Shown here piece by piece: positions 32,714 through 42,078 of a stretch of DNA of 64,000 bases. A program made the position numbers and the translations under genes. A model generated the notes under the pieces. The model did no database searches. It was not told the origin of the DNA and saw nothing but the letters and a program-made list of their open reading frames with translations. The DNA is from Oleispira sp963851095 (lineage in GTDB: Bacteria > Pseudomonadota > Gammaproteobacteria > Pseudomonadales > Oceanobacteraceae): assembly GCA_963851095.1 (NCBI GenBank), contig CAWKOX010000033.1, positions 248,001 through 312,000 of the forward strand. The letters run 5' to 3'. How positions within the stretch are numbered: the first letter of the stretch is position 1; every line of letters starts with the position of its first letter.

Positions 32714-34687
32714 TTGCATTACATCATTGCTATATTGCTACTCGCTTGGATCCCCTTCACTACTGCTCTAGAGCCCGTCGAGGTGGGTGACCTCATAATA
32801 AGTTACTCTTTGAACGATCATGTTGAATACATAGTTGATCCATTGGGTGAGCGAAGTGCTGAGCAGTTATTATTAGACAAACACTGGCTTAGCCATAATA
32901 AAGAAACATTATCATTTGGCTATACCAGTGATGCCTATTGGTTTCGCTTTCAAATTAATAATGATTCTGCCGATAATAAATCCCACTTATTTGAAATTTC
33001 ATACCCCGTTCTCGATGATATTCAGATTTATATTTATGACAAAGATAAAAATCTTATTAGAAATATTCACCTAGGGGATAAAAAGCCTTTCTATGAGCGA
33101 GAGGTGCAGCATCGAAACTTCTTAGTTCCCCTTGAAATAGACGCCCACGATAATCAAGTGTGGATGGTGCGGGTTAAAACATCGAGTGCTATGCAAGTGC
33201 CTATGGCCATTTGGAAAGAGCGCGCATTCTTCATAACAGATCAGGCTAAGATAATGGGCATGGGTCTGTATTATGGGATTATGCTTATCATGATCTTATA
33301 TAACTTGGTGGTGTTTTTTTCGGTTAGAGAAAAAAGCTATTTGTTTTATGTATTTTATGTTGCCTCGATGGCAGGATTTCTAGCCAGTTTACAAGGGCTA
33401 AATTTTCAGTACGTATGGCCGATGGCAACCAATTGGAATGACAGCTCAATTGTTGTTATGTTGGCGGGGGTCGTTGTTTTTGCTTGCCTATTTGCTCGTG
33501 ATTTTTTAGCATTAAAGAGTGGGCATAAAGCTTTATATAATCTTTTTGGCTTGGCAACTTTTCTTGCTGTCATTATTATAATTTCCGTTAATTTCCTTCC
33601 TTATTATCTATTAATTAAAGTATTAATTGGCCTGGCCTTCTTAGTCATATGCTTAGTTACATATACTGGCATCCTTCGTTGGTCACAAGGATTCAGTCCT
33701 GCTCGGTTCTTTACTATTGCTTGGTCATCCATGTTATTAGGTGGTGCAATTTTAGCTTTAAATAAATTCAATATTATTCCAAGAAATTATTTTACTGAAA
33801 ACGCCGTGCAGCTGGGTTCGGCCATTGAAGTAATTTTACTTTCATTTGCGTTAGCTGATCGCCTGAATCAAGAGAAACGAGATCGTTACGAAGCACAGGT
33901 TCAAGCTTTGGGTCTTGAACGGACGGCGAGAAATGCTCAAGCGGAAGCGCTAGAGCAAGAACGTAATGCTCGTAGTGCACAAGAAAAAGCCTTAATTCAT
34001 GAAAGAGAAGCTCGTGAGGCTCAAGCGCGAGCTTTAGAAATACAACGTAAAGCAAATGAAACCTTAGAAGATAAAGTTAGAGAGCGAACAAATGAATTAC
34101 AGTTAGTAAATGAAAAATTAGAAAAATTAAGTACGACTGATGCACTAACAGGGGTGCGTAACCGTCGCTATTTTGATGAGGCCATTGAGTTTGAATTTAA
34201 CCGAGCATCACGAGGCCATGAACAGCTTGCAATTTTAATGTTGGATATCGACCATTTTAAAAAGGTCAATGATGACTATGGGCATCAGGTTGGTGATGAA
34301 GCTTTACGTAAGGTTGCAAGTATTCTGCGAAAGGTCGTCAATCGTACGACTGATATTATTGCACGTTATGGTGGAGAGGAGTTTGCCATAGTTTTACCAG
34401 CGACTGATATAGAAGGTGCGGTGAAGGTTGCTGAGAAGATACGAGTGCAAGTGAGTGAAATACAACTAGAAGCCTATGTCGAAGGCAAAGAGGTTATTTT
34501 TTCTATCACTATGTCGATTGGCATTATGGGGGACACTCCGAACATTGCAGGGAGTGATGGCTATGCTGCTGATATTAGTGCAACGACATGGCTAAAAGAA
34601 GCGGATGATGCCTTGTATACAGCGAAAGAAGAAGGAAGAAACAGAGTGGTCTTATCAGCTGCATGCACCCCTAAAAAAACCAGTTGA
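32714..34687 (+). CDS. 7TMR-DISM diguanylate cyclase (GGDEF)
   Basis: Inner-membrane c-di-GMP synthase of 657 residues. Signal peptide, then a periplasmic 7TMR-DISMED2 domain (AYWFRFQINNDS, FEISYPVLDDIQIYIYD), seven membrane helices at ~180-390, a coiled coil of repeated ALEQERNARSAQEKAL-type heptads (~400-465) and a GGDEF domain with RYGGEEFAIV. The inhibitory RxxD site (RTTD, five residues before GGEEF) is intact, so product inhibition is expected. The start is TTG: a stop codon lies just upstream in frame and this start gives a clean signal peptide. Divergent from the redox operon. Confidence 0.9.
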   Translation: MHYIIAILLLAWIPFTTALEPVEVGDLIISYSLNDHVEYIVDPLGERSAEQLLLDKHWLSHNKETLSFGYTSDAYWFRFQINNDSADNKSHLFEISYPVLDDIQIYIYDKDKNLIRNIHLGDKKPFYEREVQHRNFLVPLEIDAHDNQVWMVRVKTSSAMQVPMAIWKERAFFITDQAKIMGMGLYYGIMLIMILYNLVVFFSVREKSYLFYVFYVASMAGFLASLQGLNFQYVWPMATNWNDSSIVVMLAGVVVFACLFARDFLALKSGHKALYNLFGLATFLAVIIIISVNFLPYYLLIKVLIGLAFLVICLVTYTGILRWSQGFSPARFFTIAWSSMLLGGAILALNKFNIIPRNYFTENAVQLGSAIEVILLSFALADRLNQEKRDRYEAQVQALGLERTARNAQAEALEQERNARSAQEKALIHEREAREAQARALEIQRKANETLEDKVRERTNELQLVNEKLEKLSTTDALTGVRNRRYFDEAIEFEFNRASRGHEQLAILMLDIDHFKKVNDDYGHQVGDEALRKVASILRKVVNRTTDIIARYGGEEFAIVLPATDIEGAVKVAEKIRVQVSEIQLEAYVEGKEVIFSITMSIGIMGDTPNIAGSDGYAADISATTWLKEADDALYTAKEEGRNRVVLSAACTPKKTS

Positions 34688-34727
34688 AGCCTTAGATGTA
34701 AATGTCAGAAGCTTAAATATAGAAAGC

Positions 34728-35642
34728 TCAGAAGGCTGGAGATAATATAAATGAAGCTAAATATCCAAGTGCCCATAACAAAACGACTAATGACGTTTGT
34801 GCTAACTGAGTATTAAGTCGAGAGCCAGAGCGTTTTCTAATAACCCAGCATAAATAGAAATGAAGCGGAAATAATACGGTATTCAGCCAAGGGAAGTAAG
34901 GGTTGAAAGGAATGGATAAGAAAGGCACAAGCAAGCATAAACAATACAAAAAGGAACTTCTCTCTCGGCCTAGGCGTACGGCCAGCGTCACCTTACCCGC
35001 ACGTTTATCGGTTGAAATATCTCGAATGTTATTCACAAGCATAATAGCGGCGACTAACAATCCAATTTCACTGGCGGGGAAGAACAATGCAAATTTAAAG
35101 TTAAAAGTTTGTAGATAGTAACTCGCCATCACCGCTAGCCAGCCAAAGAACAAAAATACCGCCAGTTCTCCTAATGCATTGGATGCCAAAGGCGTTTTGC
35201 CACCGCTATAGCTGTATACACCCGCCAATGATAAAAATCCCAGTAATAAGAATAACCAGCCTCCTAAGTACACCAAATATAAACCGCTAATCACTGCAAT
35301 TAGACTACTGCCAGTAATGGCCGTTAATAAATGCTGCTGGCTTAGTGTACCTGCTTGGCTAGGGCGAATAGGGCCTAATCGATTCGGCTGGTCAATACCG
35401 GCTTTACCGTCAAAATAATCGTTAGCTAGGTTTACCGATATTTGTAGAAAACCACAGCTTAGAAAGCAAAATAATGCCGTTGAGCTGCTAAAAAAATAGA
35501 GGCTAGCTTCACGCTGAAGGTCATTCCATGCTAAAGATTGTCCGAGTAAAATCACCGCGATAGAAACCAATAACGTTTTAGGTCGAGCACTGTCGACAAG
35601 AGCATAAGCGAGTGCGCCAGCAGTAGTATTTTTTAAGGTCAT
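34728..35642 (-). CDS. menA: 1,4-dihydroxy-2-naphthoate polyprenyltransferase
   Basis: UbiA-superfamily prenyltransferase of 304 residues with about nine membrane helices; MenA prenylates DHNA to demethylmenaquinone. The first Asp-rich motif is NLANDYFDGKAGID and the second NNIRDISTDKRAGK, both MenA-like; SARPKTLLVS at the start is also typical. No other men gene is in the window. Its presence suggests the organism makes menaquinone in addition to ubiquinone. Confidence 0.88.
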   Translation of the reverse strand: MTLKNTTAGALAYALVDSARPKTLLVSIAVILLGQSLAWNDLQREASLYFFSSSTALFCFLSCGFLQISVNLANDYFDGKAGIDQPNRLGPIRPSQAGTLSQQHLLTAITGSSLIAVISGLYLVYLGGWLFLLLGFLSLAGVYSYSGGKTPLASNALGELAVFLFFGWLAVMASYYLQTFNFKFALFFPASEIGLLVAAIMLVNNIRDISTDKRAGKVTLAVRLGRERSSFLYCLCLLVPFLSIPFNPYFPWLNTVLFPLHFYLCWVIRKRSGSRLNTQLAQTSLVVLLWALGYLASFILSPAF

Positions 35643-35724
35643 AACTATTATTCGTGAGTCAGGTATAATGTCCCTTTATAACACTTTATTATTTTCGTTT
35701 TTAATGAATACTTCTAACTAACAC

Positions 35725-36168
35725 ATGGGGCAGGCAGTGAGAGCATTTTTTTATCATCTATTTCGTTCTCCTGTAAAGTTGCTGCGTGTTGGGCATAAAC
35801 GCAGCAAGCGTCGAATTCGTCGAGACTTACTATCAATTAAATTGGCGCTTGCACAAGAAAAGCAAGAAACTCGTGAAATGCTAGTCGTTTATCGAAAGTT
35901 CACTCATGGCGAAGCCACAGAAGCGGAAATGAAAGCGGCGAATGAGCAATTTGTGGATGTTCTTAAAGGATTGGGTATTGGTATCTTTGCTACACTGCCA
36001 TTTGCTCCTATTACCATTCCTTTCATAATAAAGTTAGGGCGTCGTTTTGGTGTTGATGTATTACCCAGTGCATTTTATGAAAAAGATCGGCAGGGCGATA
36101 AAGGACGTAAGGCCGCAGATGTGCTTGAAAATCCAAATCCAAGCCCAAATCTTACAGATAAAGACTAA
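35725..36168 (+). CDS. Short LETM1-like protein
   Basis: A 147-residue protein. A basic N-terminal helix region (GHKRSKRRIRRD) and a charged helix precede GLGIGIFATLPFAPITIPFIIKLGRRFGVDVLPSAF, which resembles the membrane-proximal core of LETM1-type proteins. The tail (ENPNPSPNLTDKD) is disordered. One weak membrane segment at about residues 90-110. Function unknown; ATG chosen at 35725 without a strong ribosome-binding site. Confidence 0.6.
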   Translation: MGQAVRAFFYHLFRSPVKLLRVGHKRSKRRIRRDLLSIKLALAQEKQETREMLVVYRKFTHGEATEAEMKAANEQFVDVLKGLGIGIFATLPFAPITIPFIIKLGRRFGVDVLPSAFYEKDRQGDKGRKAADVLENPNPSPNLTDKD

Positions 36169-36251
36169 TATTTTTTACCTTAGAGTAGGGTAAGCAAAAG
36201 AAACTGTTAGCAAGAGCACCACTAAGAATAACGCTGCTAAGAATAGAACTG

Positions 36252-36959
36252 CTACAAATAAAACGGGGCTAACAATTCAATGTCGTCAAGCTTTGGCCAC
36301 TCGCCTTGCTCAGGCTCACACTGGAAATTCAGCCGTTGATCTTGCCAGTTAAACTGAAGTGAAAATGCGTGTAGGTAACAACGCTGAGCTTCTTTTCCTT
36401 TATAGCGCTGATCTCCCCAAATAGGGCAGCCTAAGCTTTTTAACGCAACGCGTATTTGATGCGTTTTACCACTTTTAGGTTGAATCAAATACAAGCGCTT
36501 AGCCATCTTTTGCTCAGTGTCAATCGCAGTAGAGGTAAAGTAGGTTGACGCTAGATTTTGCGTATCACGGGTTAAAAACCAGCTACCATTGCGGCCCTTT
36601 TCCATACCACCTTTAACCCAGCCTTGTTTCTTCTTAGGTTTCCCCAGGGCGATGGCTAAGTAGTGCTTTTCCACTTGGTGCTGACTGAACAGTTGGCCAA
36701 ATGTGGCTGCTGCTGCGGCATTCTTAGCGAATATTACCAAGCCAGAAGTTGCTTTATCCAGACGGTGAACGGGCCAAAGGCGAGTGACATTAGCGTCTAT
36801 TTTTTGGACGTCCGCTAATGCGCACTGCTGCAAGCTCAAGGCCTCAGTATCTCCTTGTTCTTGTTGCATGCTAATGCCCGCTGGCTTGTTTACGATTACC
36901 CAATCTGTGTGATTATGAATAAGAGGAATCGCTTGCTCGCGGGCTGCAGAATGCGTCAT
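36252..36959 (-). CDS. RluA-family pseudouridine synthase
   Basis: A 235-residue RNA pseudouridine synthase without an S4 domain. Motifs: WVIVNKPAGISMQ, catalytic PVHRLDKATSGLVIFAKN (Asp in HRLD), and KSGKTHQIRVALKSLGCPIWGD. It belongs to the short RluA group (related to RluA/TruC); the target base is not predictable. Its ATG overlaps the stop of the upstream 50-residue gene (TAATG), so the two are translationally coupled. Confidence 0.88.
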   Translation of the reverse strand: MTHSAAREQAIPLIHNHTDWVIVNKPAGISMQQEQGDTEALSLQQCALADVQKIDANVTRLWPVHRLDKATSGLVIFAKNAAAAATFGQLFSQHQVEKHYLAIALGKPKKKQGWVKGGMEKGRNGSWFLTRDTQNLASTYFTSTAIDTEQKMAKRLYLIQPKSGKTHQIRVALKSLGCPIWGDQRYKGKEAQRCYLHAFSLQFNWQDQRLNFQCEPEQGEWPKLDDIELLAPFYL

Positions 36960-37111
36960 TAACGGTTTTGCTCTTCTAAAATCGTCAATAAGCGGCGTAC
37001 AAGCGCTTCAAACGTTTGTGCTTCTTCGTTATCTTTACTGGCATTGAAACTGTACATCAAACGTTCAATTTCATCTTTTGACATGTATTGAACGGCAACA
37101 GGGTTGATCAT
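36959..37111 (-). CDS. Small 50-residue protein coupled to pseudouridine synthase
   Basis: A frame of 50 codons that starts MINPVAVQYMSKDEIERLMY and ends LLTILEEQNR. It is rich in charged, helix-forming residues with regularly spaced Leu/Ile, and looks like a short helical-hairpin protein. Its TAA overlaps the ATG of the RluA-family gene by one base (TAATG), which supports real translation. No membrane segment or metal site. I do not recognise a family. Confidence 0.6.
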   Translation of the reverse strand: MINPVAVQYMSKDEIERLMYSFNASKDNEEAQTFEALVRRLLTILEEQNR

Positions 37112-37298
37112 GGTTCTAATTCTCTTCTATAAACTCAGTAGGCTTTTGAATAGCTAGCCCAGCGGCAGCGCATTGTATCTGAAAGGCTTAATAATGAAAG
37201 TAGATAGCAAATAACAATAGTAAATAACAACAGTAAATCATAGCAAGTTTCTCAATTTAAACGATACTTATATCAGTATTATAAAATGGAGGCATCGA

Positions 37299-37733
37299 GT
37301 GAAAAAACGTAGGGTAATGATTATTGTGGTGTCATGGCTGATGGCGATGTTCGCTGTCGCCTCTGATTCAAGCCGCTATACAACTGAATACGGTGATCGC
37401 AGCAATCATCGACTCACTAGCCCAGTATTAGATGCGAAAGAAGCGTACGCTGAAGGAAATACCCGATTTCTTGCAATAAAACTGACTGGCGGTCAGCTAT
37501 TGTTACCCGGTGTAGAGGTTCAAGAAGTGGAGGGCATACGCAACCAATATGGTATTAGCGAGCTTAATGCACACCCGCTATCAGACCCAGCGTTAAAACC
37601 AGAACAAAAAATAAAGACGGATTCATTAAGGCATTTTTATAAGTTAAAACGCTATGCTAATCGCTATAACTTAGTTTTATTGAAACTGATTAAAGCGGAA
37701 AAGCTTGAACAGCAACGCCGCTATCGGTATTAA
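37299..37733 (+). CDS. Exported hypothetical protein
   Basis: A 144-residue protein with an N-terminal signal peptide (KKRRVMIIVVSWLMAMFAVA) and a basic C-terminus (EKLEQQRRYRY). No family recognised. It begins with GTG, supported by TGGAGG about 8 nt upstream; a TATAAA-like -10 lies just before. The mature part has no cysteine. It precedes the YkgJ gene by 53 bp and may be co-transcribed with it. Confidence 0.65.
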   Translation: MKKRRVMIIVVSWLMAMFAVASDSSRYTTEYGDRSNHRLTSPVLDAKEAYAEGNTRFLAIKLTGGQLLLPGVEVQEVEGIRNQYGISELNAHPLSDPALKPEQKIKTDSLRHFYKLKRYANRYNLVLLKLIKAEKLEQQRRYRY

Positions 37734-37786
37734 TAGCGGTCATTTAACAAGATAGTGGGCGTAAGAATGGTTACGATGACGAACGT

Positions 37787-38038
37787 ATGAACTGCCGCCT
37801 AGGCTGTGGCGCTTGCTGCATAGCCCCATCCATCTCGTCCGCTATTCCAGGTATGCCGAATGGAAAAGCCGCAGGACAACGTTGTATTCAGCTTGATGAT
37901 AACAATTTATGCCTATTATTTGGTAAGCCCGAGCGACCGAAGGTCTGTGCAGCTTTTGGTGCAGAAGAATGGGTATGTGGGTCGAGCAACGATGAAGCCA
38001 TGCTGATCCTAACGGATTTAGAAAAAAATACGCACTGA
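37787..38038 (+). CDS. YkgJ-family cysteine-cluster protein
   Basis: An 83-residue protein with the Cys-rich pattern of the YkgJ family, thought to bind a metal or iron-sulfur cluster: C-x3-C-x2-CC (MNCRLGCGACCIAP), then QRCIQL, NLCLLF and PKVCAAFGAEEWVCG. The short form corresponds to YkgJ. Function unproven. Ribosome-binding site is weak. Confidence 0.85.
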   Translation: MNCRLGCGACCIAPSISSAIPGMPNGKAAGQRCIQLDDNNLCLLFGKPERPKVCAAFGAEEWVCGSSNDEAMLILTDLEKNTH

Positions 38039-38185
38039 GCTCATTTGAAGAACCAACATATGATGTATGGCATTTAGGTGATGTTTAAAGCAATGGCTAA
38101 TGTTAATTGCCAAGCAAGCGCCTAGAGGCATTGAATAATAATGATTTCCCTGTATTCACAACAGTATTGCTCGTAAAATAGACAA

Positions 38186-38761
38186 ATGAACAATCAAACA
38201 CTCTTAAATCAGCTGGTCACCAGTGTACAACAGTACGAAGGCCGAATTATCCAACAGCCTAGCCTTTTGCAGGCAGGCGTTCTGGTGGCGATAACGGACG
38301 AAATTGATCCGCACTTAATTTTAACCCGTCGTGCTGATCACTTAAGTACTCATAGCGGCGAGGTTGCTTTTGCCGGTGGTAAACGTGACGATACTGATCC
38401 GGATATTATCTTTACTGCTTTGAGAGAAGCACACGAAGAGATTAATCTTGCCTCGTGTGATGTGACCGTTGTGGGCCAGCTTGATCAGGTTATATCTCGT
38501 TTTGGTTATGTTGTGACGCCCATTGTGGGGGTGATTCCCGCTGATACCCAATTTACGGCCAATCTTGATGAGTTAGATGCGGTATTCAAAGTGCCATTAC
38601 GTTTCTTTTTAGAGACGGAGCCCCACGATTATTTTGAACGCGGCTCTTTTTCGATTCCTAGCTTTCATTATGACGGTTTTCGCATTTGGGGTTTGACCTC
38701 CATGATGATTACAGAAATGGTTAATAATCATCTAAATGCCGATATTAATATTCGTTTTTAA
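38186..38761 (+). CDS. Nudix hydrolase, CoA pyrophosphatase (NudL-like)
   Basis: A 191-residue Nudix enzyme of the UPF0035/NudL type, which cleaves CoA to 3',5'-ADP and phosphopantetheine. The group-specific LILTRRADHLSTHSGEVAFAGG precedes the Nudix box GGKRDDTDPDIIFTALREAHEEINL with the REaxEE catalytic core. Cytoplasmic. It starts the run of genes in the same direction that ends with purT. Confidence 0.88.
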   Translation: MNNQTLLNQLVTSVQQYEGRIIQQPSLLQAGVLVAITDEIDPHLILTRRADHLSTHSGEVAFAGGKRDDTDPDIIFTALREAHEEINLASCDVTVVGQLDQVISRFGYVVTPIVGVIPADTQFTANLDELDAVFKVPLRFFLETEPHDYFERGSFSIPSFHYDGFRIWGLTSMMITEMVNNHLNADINIRF

Positions 38762-38787
38762 ACAGACTAAATAATAAGAGAGTCCCT

Positions 38788-39339
38788 ATGCTTTACCAAT
38801 TAGGCAAGCGCAAGCCTGTGATTGAAGGCGCACATTTTATTGCTGACAATGCCAGTATTATTGGGTCGGTCGTATTGAAACATAATGCCAGTATATGGTT
38901 TAACTGCGTTATTCGTGGCGATAACGACGTGATTACGATTGGTGAAGATAGCAATGTGCAAGATGGCGCGGTACTGCATACCGATCCGGGTTTTAAGCTG
39001 ACATTGGGTAAAGGTGTTACGATTGGCCATAATGCAATGGTGCATGGCTGCGAGATAGATGATTTTACATTGGTCGGCATCAATGCCGTGGTACTTAACG
39101 GTGCTAAAATTGGCAAGCACTGCTTAATTGGTGCGAATGCCTTTATTCCTGAAAAAATGGAGATTCCCGATGGTTCGTTGGTGGTCGGCTCTCCTGCAGT
39201 CGTGAAGCGTCAATTGTCAGAACAGCAGCAAAAAATGCTTGAACTAGGCGCTTATCATTATGTGCAAAATGGCCAGCGCTATAATAAAGAACTGGCACCG
39301 TTAAGCATTGAAGACGTTTTACTCGATAGCGCTGAATAA
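38788..39339 (+). CDS. Gamma-class carbonic anhydrase family protein (YrdA-like)
   Basis: A 183-residue left-handed beta-helix trimer protein built of hexapeptide repeats (ADNASIIGSVVLKHNASIWF, GEDSNVQDGAVLHTD). The metal-binding histidines are in VLHTDPG, IGHNAMVHGC. It is close to E. coli YrdA/PaaY-type proteins, for which carbonic anhydrase activity is often weak or absent. It lies 26 bp after the Nudix gene with a GAGAG ribosome-binding site. Confidence 0.9.
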   Translation: MLYQLGKRKPVIEGAHFIADNASIIGSVVLKHNASIWFNCVIRGDNDVITIGEDSNVQDGAVLHTDPGFKLTLGKGVTIGHNAMVHGCEIDDFTLVGINAVVLNGAKIGKHCLIGANAFIPEKMEIPDGSLVVGSPAVVKRQLSEQQQKMLELGAYHYVQNGQRYNKELAPLSIEDVLLDSAE

Positions 39340-39373
39340 GGCGATAAGTGAACAAAAATAGAAGGGCGTATTT

Positions 39374-39601
39374 GTGGATAGCAAGAGCAAGCAAACCTCA
39401 GCGGTAAATAAGGCTCTTGGAGTTGTTAAATCTCCTTGTGTCAATATTTGCTGCTTAGATGAACAAGACGTTTGTTTAGGGTGTTTTCGCACTTGTGATG
39501 AAATTACAGGTTGGGGGGCGATGAATAATGATGAGCGTAAAAACGTCATGAAAAAAGTTGCCGAGCGAGAGCAAGAAAGCGGCAATATGATGAAGTTTTA
39601 A
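39374..39601 (+). CDS. DUF1289-family Cys-rich protein
   Basis: A 75-residue protein with the DUF1289 pattern: SPCVNICCLDEQDVCLGCFRTCDEITGW, that is several Cys able to bind a metal, followed by DERKNVMKKVAERE. Function unknown. It begins with GTG, 34 bp after the carbonic-anhydrase-like gene, with GAAGGG as ribosome-binding site. Confidence 0.85.
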   Translation: MDSKSKQTSAVNKALGVVKSPCVNICCLDEQDVCLGCFRTCDEITGWGAMNNDERKNVMKKVAEREQESGNMMKF

Positions 39602-39656
39602 TTAAATCGTTAGCGATTAAATTTATTTTATAACGTGTTAAATATTAGGATTAGCT

Positions 39657-40865
39657 ATGACTGTTTTAGGGACACCTTTTTCGCCTTCGGCAACAAAAGT
39701 TTTATTATGCGGAGCAGGTGAGCTGGGCAAAGAGGTCGCGATTGAATTTCAACGTTTGGGCTGTGAAGTCATCGCCCTCGATCGATATGATAATGCACCG
39801 GCTATGCAGGTCGCCGATCGTAGCTATACATTAAGCATGCTAGATGGTGCTGCGCTAGAAAAAATTATTAAAGACGAAAAGCCCGATTATATTATTCCTG
39901 AAATTGAAGCGATTGCGACGGATACGTTAGCAGAATTAGAGCAGCAAGGGTTTAATGTGATTCCTTCTGCACGCGCTGCTCAATTAACCATGAACCGTGA
40001 AGGTATTCGTCGGTTAGCAGCAGAAACGTTAAGCATACCGACATCAGCGTATGAGTTCGCAAGCGATAAAAAACAATTCGAAACAGCCATTGCCAATATT
40101 GGTTTGCCTTGTGTGGTTAAGCCAATCATGAGCTCTTCGGGTAAAGGCCAAAGCCTGGTTAAGACCGCAGATCAAATTGATAGCGCTTGGGAATATGCAC
40201 AAGAAGGTGGCCGTGCGGGTGCCGGCAAAGTAATTGTTGAAGGATTTGTTGATTTTGATTACGAAATTACTTTATTGACCATTCGCCATGTCGATTTAAC
40301 AAAAGTCAAAGAAGGTAGTTTAACGACAAGTTTTTGCCAGCCTATTGGTCATCGCCAAGAAAATGGTGATTATCAAGAATCTTGGCAGCCGCAAGCGATG
40401 TCTGAACTTGCTTTGCAGCGAGCGCAAGATGTGGCTGAAAAAGTAACAACAGAGCTTGGTGGCTGTGGCATTTTTGGGGTTGAGTTATTTATCAAAGGAG
40501 ACGACGTTATCTTTAGCGAGGTTTCTCCACGCCCTCATGATACCGGTTTAGTAACGCTCATATCTCAAGACCTGTCACAGTTTGCTTTGCACGTTCGCGC
40601 TATCTTAGGCTTGCCGATTCCGAACATTGTTCAGCATGGCCCTTCTGCTTCTGCAGTACTGCTGGTGGAAGGAGAGTCGAATACTATTCGTTACTCGGGT
40701 TTGGATAAGGCTTTGGCTGAAATTAATACCCAGCTGCGTTTGTTTGGCAAACCAGAGGTTTCTGGTCAGCGTCGCATGGGTGTTGCGTTAGCCCGTGGCA
40801 CTGAAGTAGGCCACGCTGTGCGTAAAGCGTTAAATGTTATCAGCGCGATTAAGGTTGAAATTTAG
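39657..40865 (+). CDS. purT: Formate-dependent phosphoribosylglycinamide formyltransferase
   Basis: ATP-grasp enzyme that converts GAR, formate and ATP to formyl-GAR in purine synthesis. The N-terminal VLLCGAGELGKEVAIEFQRLG and the ATP-grasp core (PCVVKPIMSSSGKGQSLV, GKVIVEGFVDFDYEITLL, GVELFIKGDDVIFSEVSPRPHDTG) are diagnostic. 402 residues, slightly longer than the E. coli enzyme. It is followed by the terminator at 40936. Confidence 0.96.
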   Translation: MTVLGTPFSPSATKVLLCGAGELGKEVAIEFQRLGCEVIALDRYDNAPAMQVADRSYTLSMLDGAALEKIIKDEKPDYIIPEIEAIATDTLAELEQQGFNVIPSARAAQLTMNREGIRRLAAETLSIPTSAYEFASDKKQFETAIANIGLPCVVKPIMSSSGKGQSLVKTADQIDSAWEYAQEGGRAGAGKVIVEGFVDFDYEITLLTIRHVDLTKVKEGSLTTSFCQPIGHRQENGDYQESWQPQAMSELALQRAQDVAEKVTTELGGCGIFGVELFIKGDDVIFSEVSPRPHDTGLVTLISQDLSQFALHVRAILGLPIPNIVQHGPSASAVLLVEGESNTIRYSGLDKALAEINTQLRLFGKPEVSGQRRMGVALARGTEVGHAVRKALNVISAIKVEI

Positions 40866-40935
40866 GTAGAAAATTTCAGCTAGGAAAGCTTGGCTAAGAA
40901 GGTTTAGCTAAAAAGCTAAGTAAGAAAAGCTAAGT

Positions 40936-40972
40936 AAAAAAGGTGGAGGCTATTTTTAGCTCCACCTTTTTT
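40936..40972 (+). terminator. Terminator of purT (probably bidirectional)
   Basis: AAGGTGGA (40940-40947) pairs with TCCACCTT (40961-40968), extended inward by GCTA/TAGC with a one-base bulge. It is flanked by A-run and T-run, so it can also serve the desaturase operon that converges on it. Confidence 0.85.
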
Positions 40973-41001
40973 ATATGTTCTAAAAGCTACTCTAATTCAC
41001 C

Positions 41002-42078
41002 CTAAGCTGTTTTGGGCTCAGGTAATGAGTGCACTAAAATACGTTTAACTACTCCGCTGTATTGCTTAAAAAATGATCCCGTATGGTAGGGAATACCGAG
41101 TTCTTTTGCTATTGCTTGCACTTTTGGCGAAATCTCGGCATAGCGGTGAGCCGGTAAGTCCGGAAATAAATGATGCTCTACTTGAAAGCTAAGGTTGCCA
41201 CTTAACGTGTGTAATAACGTGCTGCCATGAAAGTTAGCCGATCCTAGCATTTGACGATAATACCAATGTCCCTTGGTTTCGTTTTCACATTCTTCAATAG
41301 AAAAAGTCTCTACTTCTTCTGGGAAGTGACCACAAAAAATAATCGTTGAAGTCCATAAGTTGCGAATAAGGTTAGCCACGATGTTGCCTAATAATACTTG
41401 CAAGAAAAACGGACCCGCAATGAGCGGGAAAAATATGTAATCTTTAAATATTTGGCGCGCACCTTTGCGTCCAAGCTGTTTTAAAAATGGTATCTTTTCT
41501 TTTAGGCTCACTTCACCTTTTAGGATTCCGCCAAAATTCAATTCATGCAGCGCAACGCCCCATTGAAAAAACACACTGAGTAAGCCGTAATAAATAACTT
41601 GAAATATATTAGCGGGGTGCCACTTTTCTTTATGCGTTAAACGCAATAAGTCGTAACCATAATCGCGGTCTTTTCCCAATATATTGGTATAAGTATGATG
41701 TTCGTGATTGTGCGTTTCTTTCCAGGATTCTCCTGGGCAGGCGGTATCCCAGTCGTAAGTCTTGGAATTTATATTAGGGTCATTCATCCAATCGTATTGG
41801 CCGTGCATTACATTGTGACCAATTTCCATCGTCTCCAATATTTTTGAAAGCCCTAATAATACAGCGCCTAATGCCCAGGGGATTGGATTAAACCCGAACA
41901 TGATCAGTAATCGGCCACTTACTTCACAGCTGCGTTGTATGCGGATTATCTTGTGTATGTGTTTGGCATCACGATCACCTAAATCGGAGATGACGTCATC
42001 ACGAATCGCATTAAACGATTGCTCTAAATATAATAATTGCTCTGCGCTAGGTTTAGTTTTTTGCATTTTAGTATCCAT
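41002..42078 (-). CDS. Membrane fatty-acid desaturase (DesB-like)
   Basis: A 358-residue di-iron membrane desaturase that introduces a double bond into acyl chains. Histidine boxes: GHNVMHGQY, HNHEHHTYTN and QVEHHLFPDLPAHRY; the Q-x-x-HH third box is of the front-end/acyl-CoA type. Four or so membrane spans (e.g. PIPWALGAVLLGLSK). The stop of the ferredoxin reductase gene abuts its ATG, so both form one operon, and the regulator is divergent. This is the desB-desC/desT arrangement known from Pseudomonas, which controls the ratio of saturated to unsaturated fatty acids. Confidence 0.9.
   Translation of the reverse strand: MDTKMQKTKPSAEQLLYLEQSFNAIRDDVISDLGDRDAKHIHKIIRIQRSCEVSGRLLIMFGFNPIPWALGAVLLGLSKILETMEIGHNVMHGQYDWMNDPNINSKTYDWDTACPGESWKETHNHEHHTYTNILGKDRDYGYDLLRLTHKEKWHPANIFQVIYYGLLSVFFQWGVALHELNFGGILKGEVSLKEKIPFLKQLGRKGARQIFKDYIFFPLIAGPFFLQVLLGNIVANLIRNLWTSTIIFCGHFPEEVETFSIEECENETKGHWYYRQMLGSANFHGSTLLHTLSGNLSFQVEHHLFPDLPAHRYAEISPKVQAIAKELGIPYHTGSFFKQYSGVVKRILVHSLPEPKTA

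Noticed and set aside
38793..39120. Two antisense open frames of about 107 codons opposite the gamma carbonic anhydrase
   Set aside because: Both mirror the repetitive hexapeptide gene; shadow frames of strongly periodic coding sequence are common and neither has a ribosome-binding site.
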